Assembly: GCF_003634755.1 (NCBI RefSeq)
Contig: NZ_RBXA01000003.1
Location: 372,001-436,000 of the forward strand
Direction of reading: 5' to 3'
DNA from: Flavobacterium limicola
Lineage (GTDB): Bacteria > Bacteroidota > Bacteroidia > Flavobacteriales > Flavobacteriaceae
Length of the DNA: 64,000 nt
Part shown: positions 18,201 through 25,610 of the stretch, piece by piece
Position numbering within the stretch: position 1 is the first letter of the stretch
Layout: the number at the start of each line of letters is the position of its first letter
Made by a program: the position numbers and the translations under genes
The notes under the pieces: generated by a model
Database searches by the model: none
Seen by the model: only the letters and a program-made list of their open reading frames with translations
What the model was told of the DNA's origin: nothing

Positions 18201-18457
18201 TTATGGTGTATGCTTTTGTAATTCATGCCCGATTTGTTCCTTCTTTACGAGGAAAATGGATTTTCAATTTAATGAGCATGTTTGCTTTTATATCTATTTT
18301 GTTTACGTATTATGGAGTGAATTTTCACTTGGTAGGACTGCATTCGTACGCAAGTGGAGAAGCACATTCATTGAGTTGGATTTGGTATTCTCTTGGAGCA
18401 ATTACGTTGTTTGGTGCTGTTTCCTATCCAAAATATAAGAAGTATTATAAAAAATAA
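15251..18457 (+). CDS. ccsBA: Fused cytochrome c biogenesis protein CcsB(ResB)-CcsA
   Basis: The 1068-residue membrane protein joins two system II modules that export haem and attach it to apocytochrome c. The ResB-like half (1-450) has three N-terminal membrane segments, a long periplasmic domain and a fourth segment near 430-445. A second hydrophobic segment ending SFSSFAQ (about 456-475) is followed by a His-rich stretch near 475-505 (HNHADHEGHAHTE) and a soluble region. The CcsA half starts near 775 and carries the tryptophan-rich WWD-like haem motif WGRYWGWDPKETWA near 966-979 and conserved His residues near 992, 1026 and 1031. The gene stands alone between its own promoter and terminator, divergent from the DUF2520 operon. 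Confidence 0.9.
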   Translation: MDKKIFSFLFSTRLMAFLFISYAVAMATGTFIESKYNTDTAKILIYNAWWFEAIHVFFLINFIGNIKRYQLLKKEKWATLLLHLSFIFIIAGAFVTRYISYEGMMPIREGASENQIFSDKTFLTVFVDGEYKGEMKRRVFEKQVLLSPAVNNNFRISEKFADTPFEVKYENFIMGAKEYIKADPKGTVFLKIVEAGDGGRHEHFLKEGEVQNIHNVLFSLNKYTDGAININTTGTEYTIQTPFEGNFMRMADKLQGKVTKDNAQPLMMRSLYSIGEMRFVFPDPAVKGIVDYESDNDFKAKTHEDAVTVKVIADGQEKTVTVLGSKGKIGEAKTVKIGNIDYSFFYGSKAYVLPFKIKLNDFIAQKYPGTEKSYSSFESKVTVQDTEPFDARIYMNNVLDHKGYRFFQSSFDPDEKGTVLSVNHDFWGTALTYAGYFMLYFAMMAIMFTKYSRFADIKRKLEVVKTKKAKLLTILVFMFSFSSFAQEQEHNHADHEGHAHTEAEAAPATHANHSKKVFSQDELNDLITKYKVPAEHAAKFGRLVIQDGGGRMKPINTFSSELLRKVSQSDSYNDMNSDQVFLSITQYASYWIEIPIIHLRRGNDSLRQIIGVDKKAKFAPFVAFFDAKGNYKLSKYLEESFKAANPNQFEKDFIETDKRVNLMESALSGRILKIFPIPDDKNNKWVSYLELNEAGFKGMEATYTKNVLPLYFGSLANASTSNDYKTADELLESINGFQKRFGSKVRPSEERITSEVLYNKYDVFNKLFYWYVLAAILMLFFAIMRIFKERKGLAIAVNTMHIIIGLLFALHTVGLITRWYISGHAPWSNAYESIIYIAWATMFFGLAFDRKSKLTVASSAFVTAMILWAANLNWIDPEIANLQPVLNSYWLMIHVAVIVASYGPFALGFILGAVSLLLISFTNEKNKTKMDLNIQEITYINELALTIGLIMLTIGNFLGGQWANESWGRYWGWDPKETWALISIMVYAFVIHARFVPSLRGKWIFNLMSMFAFISILFTYYGVNFHLVGLHSYASGEAHSLSWIWYSLGAITLFGAVSYPKYKKYYKK

Positions 18458-18473
18458 GATTTTTTTGATTCTT

Positions 18474-18505
18474 AAAGCTGTTCTTTTGAGCAGCTTTTTT
18501 TGTTT
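18474..18505 (+). terminator. Intrinsic terminator after ccsBA
   Basis: AAAGCTGTTC pairs with GAGCAGCTTT (one G-U pair) and is followed by a T run. It is 16 bases past the ccsBA stop. Confidence 0.85.
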
Positions 18506-18561
18506 TTAGAAGTACTAAAAAAACTTCTTTAATTGTATTATTTTTATAAAAAATATATGCT

Positions 18562-19221
18562 ATGAATTTCGACTATAAATTATCTTTATTATTATGCTCT
18601 TTTTTTTGGATGGTTAGCTGTCAATCGCAAAATGTGATTTATGATAAGGAAGAAGTCAAAAATCAATGTATTAATGACAGTACGTTTGTAAATTTAAAAC
18701 AGTACAGTCAAGATTTTGTCTATGATATGAAATATGCTACAGCTGATAATTTCTTAAAAGCAAAAGTCTATGACTGTGGAGAATGTTTTTTACGGCTAAA
18801 AACGGTTAATGCACTTATTGAAGCAAACAAAAAGTTTATTGAAAAAGGATACAAAATCAAAATTTTTGATTGTTATCGTCCTTTAGACATTCAGAAAAAA
18901 ATGTGGAAAATTGTTTCCAATCCAAAATACGTTGCTAACCCTGCCAAAGGTTCTATCCACAATAGAGGAGGAGCAGTAGATATTACTTTAGTAGACCGTT
19001 TTGGAAATGAATTAGACATGGGAACTTCCTTCGATTTTTTTGGAATAGAAGCAAGTCACAATTATCCAAATGTTTCAGAAGAAGTGAAGGAAAACAGAAT
19101 AGTATTGAAAACTATTATGACAAGTAGCGGTTTCAATTCTTTTGATTCCGAATGGTGGCATTACAACTTAAAGTCCGGATTGGATGATGCAGTTTCTAAT
19201 GTTAAATGGGAATGTAAATAA
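18562..19221 (+). CDS. D-Ala-D-Ala dipeptidase-like lipoprotein (M15 family, VanX type)
   Basis: The 219-residue protein has a lipoprotein signal (WMVSC, Cys20), so it should be membrane-anchored outside the cytoplasm. Zinc-site motifs of the VanX/DdpX family are present: SIHNRGGAVDITLVD (His and Asp ligands) and EWWHY (catalytic Glu and the His ligand), with FDCYRPLDIQ upstream. It should cleave D-Ala-D-Ala or related dipeptides, for peptidoglycan turnover or nutrient use. No vanH or vanA neighbour is present, so vancomycin resistance is not implied. Its 3' end lies only 4 bases from that of the opposing gene at 19226. Confidence 0.88.
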   Translation: MNFDYKLSLLLCSFFWMVSCQSQNVIYDKEEVKNQCINDSTFVNLKQYSQDFVYDMKYATADNFLKAKVYDCGECFLRLKTVNALIEANKKFIEKGYKIKIFDCYRPLDIQKKMWKIVSNPKYVANPAKGSIHNRGGAVDITLVDRFGNELDMGTSFDFFGIEASHNYPNVSEEVKENRIVLKTIMTSSGFNSFDSEWWHYNLKSGLDDAVSNVKWECK

Positions 19222-19225
19222 GTAC

Positions 19226-19792
19226 TTATTCAATGCATTTTAAGTTATCAATGAAGTAGTTTTCCGGATTGTAAATTTCATTAGTTAATTCAGATTTAAA
19301 CTCTTTTTTAAAGACATAATCTTCTGTATCTGTTAAATATTTAATTCGCATCATAGATACTGGAGAGCTTTTTAATTCTTGAAAGCTATCTTTCATAAAC
19401 ATAAAAATACCAGAATTAATTCTATTGTCAAATCCTTTTTCATCATGGATCAAGGTGCCGCAATTTTCTTGATCAATATGAATTAACGTAATTATTTTTC
19501 CATTATTTAACTGCAAAAATAATTTGGAGTTTTTGTCGAAACAATTCGCTTTTATAAAATCTTTACTTTTTTGAATTAATTGAACTGTTAAAGTGGGTAA
19601 TCCATCTGTTAATGCTAAAGAATAAAAAATATAACTAGAATTTCCACCGAAAACTTTCTCATTAACTATATACTCTTTGGTTGATCTGTAGGTTCCAATT
19701 GAATCATTCACATTAGCGCTATAATCACATGGTTTTTGAGCAAATATGTTCAGACTGAAGAATAATAAAGTTATTGTAATAATGTATTTCAT
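19226..19792 (-). CDS. Secreted hypothetical protein
   Basis: The 188-residue protein begins with a signal peptide (MKYIITITLLFFSLNIF, cleavage after FAQ). The rest is a mixed alpha/beta sequence with three to four Cys residues (KPCDYSANVND, ANCFDKNSK, ENCGTLIHDE, DNLKCIE) that could form disulphides. I do not recognise the family. Its ATG follows the stop of the methyltransferase gene by a single base, so it is translated as the third gene of the unit 22069-19226. It ends 4 bases from the stop of the opposing dipeptidase gene, with no hairpin between. Confidence 0.65.
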   Translation of the reverse strand: MKYIITITLLFFSLNIFAQKPCDYSANVNDSIGTYRSTKEYIVNEKVFGGNSSYIFYSLALTDGLPTLTVQLIQKSKDFIKANCFDKNSKLFLQLNNGKIITLIHIDQENCGTLIHDEKGFDNRINSGIFMFMKDSFQELKSSPVSMMRIKYLTDTEDYVFKKEFKSELTNEIYNPENYFIDNLKCIE

Positions 19793-19793
19793 T

Positions 19794-20978
19794 TTATGAT
19801 ATTTTAGTGCAAATTAAAACAATTTTATAATTATTTTCATCAGTTGTAAAAAAACAATATACATTTCCACCATCTTTTATTTTCCATTTTTTTCGAATAC
19901 TTTCTACACTGTCAGGAAAATTCCGTGTAGTAATATTCGCTTGAGTATTTTCTAAATAAGATTTCATTTCCAGTTTGTTGTATGGGAAAAATTTTTGAAT
20001 TTCAAAAACACGTCCTGGAAAAAATTTGATTTCAATCGAAGTGTATAAATGAGAATGTTTGTGTAGTTTATTTAAGTTGTAAAAGGAACCTACTTCATGA
20101 AATCCGCCTGATTTCATGATAGCGCTATTAGGTTCGTATAAATACTTTTGAGGTAAACTAAAGTTTGGCAATGTAGCATTATCGTTCAAAATAAAATCAA
20201 ATGTTTCCAATTTTTCTTTTACGATATTAACTGTTTTGATATTTACATTTCCATAATAATCTTTGTGCAATTCCCATAATAATTCTTTTACTTCGTTTTC
20301 TAAAGCTACGATGTGAATGGTTTTCACGTGTTTCAATTCGGATAAACCCGCAGTAATATCAAGAAGCGGCGCAGTTTTTATAAGAACAGCATCTGAATTT
20401 CTAAAATAAAAATCTAAATTTTCAGGAACATTAGGTAAGCAATCTTTAAGCAAGAACACTTTTCCTTTGGCATCATTTCTCCTGGAAGGATCAATATATA
20501 TCCAGTCCCATTTTGTATTTAAAGTATTTAAAGTGATCAAACTATCTCCTGGATAGCAATTGATATTCGGAGCATTTAATTGTTCAAAATTATGTTTTAC
20601 AACCGCTGATAGTTCTAAATTGATTTCGCAATGGACAACATTTTTTATTTTTTTTAGAAAATAGTAATCGTCTACACCAAAACCTCCTGTCAAATCAATT
20701 AAACTTTCTCCTGAAACTATGGAAGCTTTATATTGCGCTGTTTTTTGTGATGAAGTTTGTTCTATTGATATTTTACTGGGATAAATAATATTTTTGGCAG
20801 CAAACCAATTCGGTAATTTATCTTTTGCTTTTGTTTTAGCTTCAATTTGGTTCAAAATATGAATCCAATCCACGTCAGGAAAGGGATTTTTTTGGAGCGC
20901 TAATTTCGAAATGCTCGTGCCAATATTCGCATTGATAAATGCTTGTATTTCGGGATTTAAAAGCATTAAATCCAACAT
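19794..20978 (-). CDS. Class I SAM-dependent methyltransferase with THUMP-like domain
   Basis: The 394-residue cytoplasmic protein has a Rossmann methyltransferase core: DLTGGFGVDDYYFL (SAM motif I, near residues 96-109), CEINLELS (motif II), and YIDPSRRNDAKGKVF (the DPxR-type motif IV region). A C-terminal segment rich in aromatic residues (FFPGRVFEIQKFFPYNK) resembles the THUMP-like domain found in this bacteroidete family. An RNA substrate is likely by fold, but the target nucleotide is unknown. The stop of the upstream permease gene overlaps its ATG by one base (TAATG), indicating translational coupling. Confidence 0.8.
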   Translation of the reverse strand: MLDLMLLNPEIQAFINANIGTSISKLALQKNPFPDVDWIHILNQIEAKTKAKDKLPNWFAAKNIIYPSKISIEQTSSQKTAQYKASIVSGESLIDLTGGFGVDDYYFLKKIKNVVHCEINLELSAVVKHNFEQLNAPNINCYPGDSLITLNTLNTKWDWIYIDPSRRNDAKGKVFLLKDCLPNVPENLDFYFRNSDAVLIKTAPLLDITAGLSELKHVKTIHIVALENEVKELLWELHKDYYGNVNIKTVNIVKEKLETFDFILNDNATLPNFSLPQKYLYEPNSAIMKSGGFHEVGSFYNLNKLHKHSHLYTSIEIKFFPGRVFEIQKFFPYNKLEMKSYLENTQANITTRNFPDSVESIRKKWKIKDGGNVYCFFTTDENNYKIVLICTKIS

Positions 20979-22069
20979 TAAATATCTTTTGTTAATAGTA
21001 TGATAATTTTGTTTTCTGGGAAAAATTCTTTACCCATTACTTTAATTATGGTGTAAAGAGGCACTGCTACTATCATTCCTAATATTCCAAAAAGGAAACC
21101 TGCAATCAGGATAACAAGAAATATTTCCAACGGATGTGAGCTTACACTTTTTGAAAAAATGATGGGCTGTGATAAATTGTTATCGATAATTTGAACAATC
21201 CAAAAACCAATTAAAACATAAATGGTGGTTGGTAAAATTTCAGATTGAAAATCACTTCCCAGATTGCTTAACATGGTTAGAATTGCCGCTAAAAAGGATG
21301 CTATAAGCGGTCCAATATATGGAATGATGTTTAGAACTGCACATAAGAAGGCTATAACAAGAGCATTTGGAACCCCAAAAATGAATAATACAATTAGGTA
21401 TAAAAGGAATACAATGAATAATTGAAGTAATAATCCAATGAAATAACGTGATAACAAGTGATTTATTTTTTCTAAGGAATTTAAAATTTGATCTTCATGG
21501 CTATTTGGGATTAGTTTTTTTATTCCTAAAATGAACATTAATCGGTCTTTTAGAAAGAAGAAAGTAATGAATAGTACGGAACCTAATCCTACGCCTAAAC
21601 TACTAATTGTGCCTAGAATTGTATTTAAGAAGTTAGGTATGAAATTAAAATTTATTTTAGAGGTAATGTTTGCTTCCTTTAAAACTTGTGCAGAATCAAT
21701 TTGGTGATTGTCCAAAAACACAGTGATTTGATTGATTAACTGGACTATGTTTTTTTCAATTTCAGCAGTGTTAAGAAGTGACAGGTTTTGTCCTTGAGAT
21801 AAAATCAAAGGAACAAACATCATTATAAACCCGAATATGATTAGTATAAAAATAAACAAAGTTGCTATGGTTGCAAAAATATGCTTGAACTTTAATCGCT
21901 TTTTAAAAAAATCTAAAATAGGATTTCCTATTAATGTAAGTATGAATGATACAACAAGATAAATCAGTACGGATTGAATTTGATAAAAAAAGAACAATAC
22001 TAAACCACATAAAGTTAATGTCAATAATGCTCTAAGAATCCCATTTGAAATGGTTTTTGATGTAATCAT
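20978..22069 (-). CDS. AI-2E family transporter (second copy)
   Basis: The 363-residue membrane protein has about eight hydrophobic segments, a central soluble coil (about 75-140), and the family block VLNIIPYIGPLIASF followed by VQIIDNNLSQPIIFSKSVSSH. It is clearly related to the protein at 10320-11519 but shorter at both ends and lacks the polar tail. Its transported substrate is unknown. It leads a three-gene unit with a methyltransferase and a secreted protein, a context that tells little about its job. Confidence 0.85.
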   Translation of the reverse strand: MITSKTISNGILRALLTLTLCGLVLFFFYQIQSVLIYLVVSFILTLIGNPILDFFKKRLKFKHIFATIATLFIFILIIFGFIMMFVPLILSQGQNLSLLNTAEIEKNIVQLINQITVFLDNHQIDSAQVLKEANITSKINFNFIPNFLNTILGTISSLGVGLGSVLFITFFFLKDRLMFILGIKKLIPNSHEDQILNSLEKINHLLSRYFIGLLLQLFIVFLLYLIVLFIFGVPNALVIAFLCAVLNIIPYIGPLIASFLAAILTMLSNLGSDFQSEILPTTIYVLIGFWIVQIIDNNLSQPIIFSKSVSSHPLEIFLVILIAGFLFGILGMIVAVPLYTIIKVMGKEFFPENKIIILLTKDI

Positions 22070-22097
22070 GTTTCTATTTTAGAATGTAAATATAAAA

Positions 22098-22124
22098 AAA
22101 ACTCGCTAACAAGTAGCGAGTTTT
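22098..22124 (-). terminator. Intrinsic terminator after M43 protease copy 1
   Basis: The perfect 11-bp stem AAAACTCGCTA/TAGCGAGTTTT has a 5-base loop and is followed by more U residues on the minus strand. It lies 25 bases past the stop at 22149. Confidence 0.9.
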
Positions 22125-22148
22125 AAATTCTAAAAAACTAAAAAAAAA

Positions 22149-23096
22149 TTATATTCCGAAACTTGCTCTTGCTCCACCTGAAACAAAAACTGCACTCATT
22201 CTTGATTTTTGTCCGTTAGAGAACATGTACATTCCTCTATCGTCAGTATAATCCATGTAGTTCATTGTCATTTCAACTGGGTTACCAGAACAAGTACTGT
22301 AATGCGGATAAGCTGGAACTCCAGCATTTGCTGCATTGTGGGTAGGTGTATCTGACACTAAATCACTACCACAAGTTGCATCACCCCAAATATGACGTAA
22401 GTTCATCCAGTGTCCTACTTCATGTGTTGCTGTTCTTCCTAAATTGAAAGGGTATACAGCTGTACCCGTATTTCCTAAATATTTAGAATCTATCACAACA
22501 CCATCAGTAGAAGAAGATCCTCCAGGAAATTGAGCATAACCTAGGATTCCACCACCAATAGTACAAGCCCAAAGATTCATCTTTGTAGTTGGAGAAGTTG
22601 GAGCAATTCCGCCTTGAGAAGCAATTTTCATCGCATTGTTAGTGCCCCAAGAAGTTTTAGTAGTTGATTTTCTAATTACTTGATCTAAAACAAAAGAGAT
22701 TCCTACGTTGGCTTTAACTCCAGAGAATAATGAAGGAACACTATTGAAATCGGAGTTAGCGGCATTAAAATCTTTATTTAATACATCAATTTGAGACTGA
22801 ATCTGTGCTAATGAAATGTTTTCGGCAGTAGTTCTGTAAAGAACATTTACCACTACAGGAATTTGAACTTTTCCGTTTACTAAACGGGCTGATGACATTG
22901 CTTTTTGTGTGAATGCTTCAATTTCGTTCATTCTTAAGGCTAAAGTTGGATCAGCCTTCATTTGGGCAGCTAATACATCTTGAGATGCACAACCACGTTT
23001 TGTAACTGCATCAGCTGATTGAACAATTTCTGTTGTGTCATTTTGACAAGAAAAAAGCATCAATAATGCTACAGCAGATAAAAGAATTTTTTTCAT
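22149..23096 (-). CDS. M43 family zinc metalloprotease lipoprotein (copy 1)
   Basis: The 315-residue protein has a lipoprotein signal (LLMLFSC, Cys17), a propeptide-like region, and the zinc motif HEVGHWMNLRH at 225-235. The Met-turn context MNYMDYTDDRG follows near 278-288. This is the M43 (cytophagalysin/pappalysin-like) metzincin pattern, with Asn where the family often has Gly in the HExxHxxGxxH motif. It should degrade proteins outside the cell or at the cell surface. The gene at 23455 is a near-identical tandem copy, and a block of about 60 bases before the ATG is also shared. Confidence 0.9.
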   Translation of the reverse strand: MKKILLSAVALLMLFSCQNDTTEIVQSADAVTKRGCASQDVLAAQMKADPTLALRMNEIEAFTQKAMSSARLVNGKVQIPVVVNVLYRTTAENISLAQIQSQIDVLNKDFNAANSDFNSVPSLFSGVKANVGISFVLDQVIRKSTTKTSWGTNNAMKIASQGGIAPTSPTTKMNLWACTIGGGILGYAQFPGGSSSTDGVVIDSKYLGNTGTAVYPFNLGRTATHEVGHWMNLRHIWGDATCGSDLVSDTPTHNAANAGVPAYPHYSTCSGNPVEMTMNYMDYTDDRGMYMFSNGQKSRMSAVFVSGGARASFGI

Positions 23097-23157
23097 AATA
23101 AATTTGGTATAAATTAATAGTTTTGGTTAATTAAGTAGCAATTGTATAACAATTTTT
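23097..23157 (-). repeat. Conserved 5' block of M43 copy 1
   Basis: The roughly 60 bases before the ATG match the bases before copy 2 (24403-24465) with few differences, including the stretch AATTAACCAAAACTATTAAT on the minus strand. A TACAATTG sequence (23139-23146) is close to a -7 element and has a TTTG 19 bases upstream, so this is the probable promoter and leader. Confidence 0.6.
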
Positions 23158-23360
23158 GATAATAACAAATTTTTAAAACATTTATTTGAAAAATAATTTA
23201 AAAAAAGAGTTAAAATTATGTCTTTAGTATAAGAATAATAAAGGCTTCAGCTTTACTATTTTAAACTAAAGGAATATGTTGCTATAAAATAAAATTTATG
23301 GAGTTAATATCATCCGTATGATTATGTCGAAAAGTATAGTCATAGTGTTTTTTAAATAAA

Positions 23361-23430
23361 AAAGAGACGATTTATAGACTCCCCAAATAGTGTTTAACTT
23401 TTTGGGGAATTTTTTTTAGGTCGCCTCTTT
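23361..23430 (-). terminator. Nested double-stem terminator after M43 copy 2
   Basis: An outer stem pairs AAAGAGACGA (23361-23370) with TCGCCTCTTT (23421-23430), with one G-U pair. Inside it, TCCCCAAA pairs with TTTGGGGA (23380-23387 and 23401-23408). The minus strand then runs into U residues. Confidence 0.75.
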
Positions 23431-23454
23431 TATTTTATAAAGCTTGAAAGAAAA

Positions 23455-24402
23455 TTAGATTCCGAAACCTGCTCTTGCTCCACCTGAAACAAAAATTGCA
23501 GCCATTCTTGATTTTTGTCCGTTAGAGAACATATACATTCCTCTATCATCTGTGTAATCCATGTAGTTCATAGTCATTTCTACTGGAGTTCCAGTACAAG
23601 TGCTGTAATGTGGATACGCAGGAACACCATAGTTAGCAGTGTTGTGTGTAGGCGTATCAGAAACTAAATCACTTCCACAAGTGGCATCACCCCAGATGTG
23701 ACGTAAGTTCATCCAGTGACCAACTTCGTGAGTAGCTGTTCTTCCTAAGTTATAAGGGAAAGCTCCCGATCCGGATAAGCCAAAATATTTTGAATCGATT
23801 ACAACACCATCAGTAGTTGTTGATCCTCCAGGAAATTGAGCATAACCTAAAATACCTCCGCCAATAGTACAAGCCCACATGTTAAGTTTTGTTGTTGGTG
23901 AAGTAGGATCTAAACCTCCTTGTTTTGTTTTTTTCATAGCATCTCTAGTTCCCCAAGATGTTTTAGTAGTAGATTTTCTATTTACTGTTTCTAAAACGAA
24001 AGTTATACCAACATTTGCAGCAACTCCAGAAAATAAAGCAGGAGTACTGCTGAAATCTGAATTAGTAGCATTAAAATCAGCATTTAATACATCAATTTGA
24101 GATTGAATTTGAGCATCAGTAATGTTTTCTGCAGCAGTTTTGTACAATACGTTCACTACAACAGGAATTTCAACTTTACCGTTTACTAAACGACCAGTTA
24201 GCATTGCTTTTTGAGTAAATGCTTCAATTTCGTTCATTCTTAAAGCTAAAGTTGGATCATTTTTCATTTGTGCTTCAAGAACTTCTTGAGAAGCACAACC
24301 GCGTTGAGCTATTGCATTAGCTTCTGGTGCTACTTCTGTTGTTTCATTTTGACAAGAGAAAAGCATCAATAATGCTACTGCAGATAAAAGGATTTTTTTC
24401 AT
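23455..24402 (-). CDS. M43 family zinc metalloprotease lipoprotein (copy 2)
   Basis: This 315-residue product is the same length as copy 1 and differs mainly in the mature N-terminus (after Cys17) and around residues 140-165. The signal peptide, lipobox, HEVGHWMNLRH zinc motif and the C-terminal Met-turn segment are identical or nearly so. Retention of every catalytic residue suggests that both copies are active, perhaps with different substrate preference. It has its own terminator and the shared 5' block, so the two genes are independent units. A 20-base inverted repeat lies 116 bases upstream. Confidence 0.9.
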   Translation of the reverse strand: MKKILLSAVALLMLFSCQNETTEVAPEANAIAQRGCASQEVLEAQMKNDPTLALRMNEIEAFTQKAMLTGRLVNGKVEIPVVVNVLYKTAAENITDAQIQSQIDVLNADFNATNSDFSSTPALFSGVAANVGITFVLETVNRKSTTKTSWGTRDAMKKTKQGGLDPTSPTTKLNMWACTIGGGILGYAQFPGGSTTTDGVVIDSKYFGLSGSGAFPYNLGRTATHEVGHWMNLRHIWGDATCGSDLVSDTPTHNTANYGVPAYPHYSTCTGTPVEMTMNYMDYTDDRGMYMFSNGQKSRMAAIFVSGGARAGFGI

Positions 24403-24465
24403 AATAAAGTTGTTATATATTAATAGTTTTGGTTAATTATTTCACAATTTTATAACAAATTTTTC
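24403..24465 (-). repeat. Conserved 5' block of M43 copy 2
   Basis: This is the counterpart of 23097-23157. A TAAAATTG sequence (24445-24452, minus strand) takes the place of the -7 element of copy 1. Confidence 0.6.
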
Positions 24466-24517
24466 ATAAAAAAAACTATTATTTATTTTTTTTCAAAAAT
24501 AATTGGCAACACCTACG

Positions 24518-24537
24518 TTTTACGGGTTTCCGTAAAA
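24518..24537. promoter_or_regulatory. Perfect 8-bp inverted repeat, candidate operator
   Basis: TTTTACGG and CCGTAAAA flank a 4-base spacer. No U run follows on either strand, so it is more like a dimeric regulator site than a terminator. It lies 116 bases before the ATG of M43 copy 2 and has no counterpart before copy 1. Confidence 0.35.
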
Positions 24538-24954
24538 TTCAATAATTATATTTTTAAGTGTTTTCTGATAATAGAATTTTATTAAAATTCTAAAAAGCTT
24601 TTTTTTTTAATTTTAATAAAGTAATTTATGATATATTTTGTCAAATTATGTTTAAAAATACTAATTTTAATGAGAAATATTGATTTTTAAAATTTAGTAA
24701 ATTAGTAATAAATCAGACTAATCAAGCTTATGATAATTTAATAATGCTGAAAAATTATGCTTATACATCCGTTGATTTTCAATAATTATTCATTTCACAA
24801 CTGATTGATTCTTAATTTTATGTTAAAAAGTAGATTGTAAAATGACTTATGATTTGCTCATGAAATTTGATAGTTTAGAAAGGAAAAAGTAAGCAAAAAA
24901 AGGAGAGAAAAGTTACGAGATTACCCTTTTAAATTTTAAAGGGTTTTAAAGATA

Positions 24955-25593
24955 TTAATTATTAAAAATATAGCTAATAATATTAGCTCCCATTTTTAAT
25001 GCTTTTTCTCGAATTGCTACTGGGTCGTTATTAACTTCAGGATCTTCCCAACCATCTCCTAAATCGCATTCGTAGGTGTAGAGTAGAACGAGTTTATTTT
25101 CTATAAAAAGACCAAAGGCCTGAGGTCTTTTACCATCATGTTCGTGTATTTTAGGTAAACCAGCAGGAAATGAATAGGGTTTTTGGAAAATAGCATGATT
25201 CGCTGGAATTTCAATTAAGTCATTATTGGGGAATATTTTTTTGATTTCTTTTTTAATATATTTATCCATACCGTAATTATCGTCAATATGAAGAAATCCT
25301 CCGGCCAGTAAATAGTTTTTAAGATTACTTACTTCAGTATCATTAAAAACAACATTGCCATGACCAGTCATGTGCACATAAGGATATGAAAATAAATCAG
25401 GACTCCCTGGTTCAACAGTTGCTGGCTTGGTCTTTATTTTGGTATTGATATTAGCATTACAATATTTTATCAAGTTAGGCAGCGAAGTTGGATTAGCATA
25501 CCAATCGCCACCGCCACTGTATTTTACCAATGCAATTTCTTGTGAAAACAAGGGTGTTGAAAGGATTAATAGTAGATAAAATAGTTGCCTCAT
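24955..25593 (-). CDS. DUF4159 domain-containing secreted protein
   Basis: The 212-residue protein has a short signal peptide (MRQLFYLLLILSTPLF, cleavage near FSQ). The DUF4159 pattern follows: YSGGGDWYANPTSLPNLIKY, then YVHMTGHGNVVF, GGFLHIDDNYGMD and LLYTYECDLGDGWED. The fold is related to class I glutamine amidotransferase-like (ThuA-type) domains, but a catalytic role is not established. It is the last gene of the tsaD-rsmE unit, 17 bases after rsmE, a housekeeping pairing that says little about its function. Confidence 0.85.
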   Translation of the reverse strand: MRQLFYLLLILSTPLFSQEIALVKYSGGGDWYANPTSLPNLIKYCNANINTKIKTKPATVEPGSPDLFSYPYVHMTGHGNVVFNDTEVSNLKNYLLAGGFLHIDDNYGMDKYIKKEIKKIFPNNDLIEIPANHAIFQKPYSFPAGLPKIHEHDGKRPQAFGLFIENKLVLLYTYECDLGDGWEDPEVNNDPVAIREKALKMGANIISYIFNN

Positions 25594-25610
25594 AATTAAA
25601 TTAGTTATTC

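Larger units (their letters stand above)
23097..23454. other. Intergenic region between the two M43 genes
   Basis: These 358 bases hold the promoter/leader of copy 1 at the left and the terminator of copy 2 at the right (23361-23430). The middle part, about 23160-23360, is AT-rich with no open frame or repeat that I can support. Confidence 0.6.
24403..24954. other. Long AT-rich intergenic region upstream of M43 copy 2
   Basis: These 552 bases contain the protease leader, the inverted repeat at 24518-24537 and a weak 7-bp hairpin near 24924-24947 (ACCCTTT/AAAGGGT) without a minus-strand U run. The remainder (about 24540-24920) is very AT-rich. I see no gene, tRNA or mobile element in it. Confidence 0.6.

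Noticed and set aside
18562..19221. Vancomycin resistance (vanX)
   Set aside because: Motifs fit VanX-type dipeptidases, but no vanH, vanA or vanRS genes are near and the protein is an exported lipoprotein, so it is more likely for turnover or nutrition.
24540..24920. Possible tRNA or small RNA gene in the longest gap
   Set aside because: I could not find cloverleaf arms, a G/C-rich core or a clear terminator; the sequence is nearly all A/T.
24924..24947. ACCCTTT/AAAGGGT hairpin as terminator of the DUF4159 gene
   Set aside because: It has no U tract in the minus-strand direction and is A/T-rich; kept only as a note in the intergenic entry.
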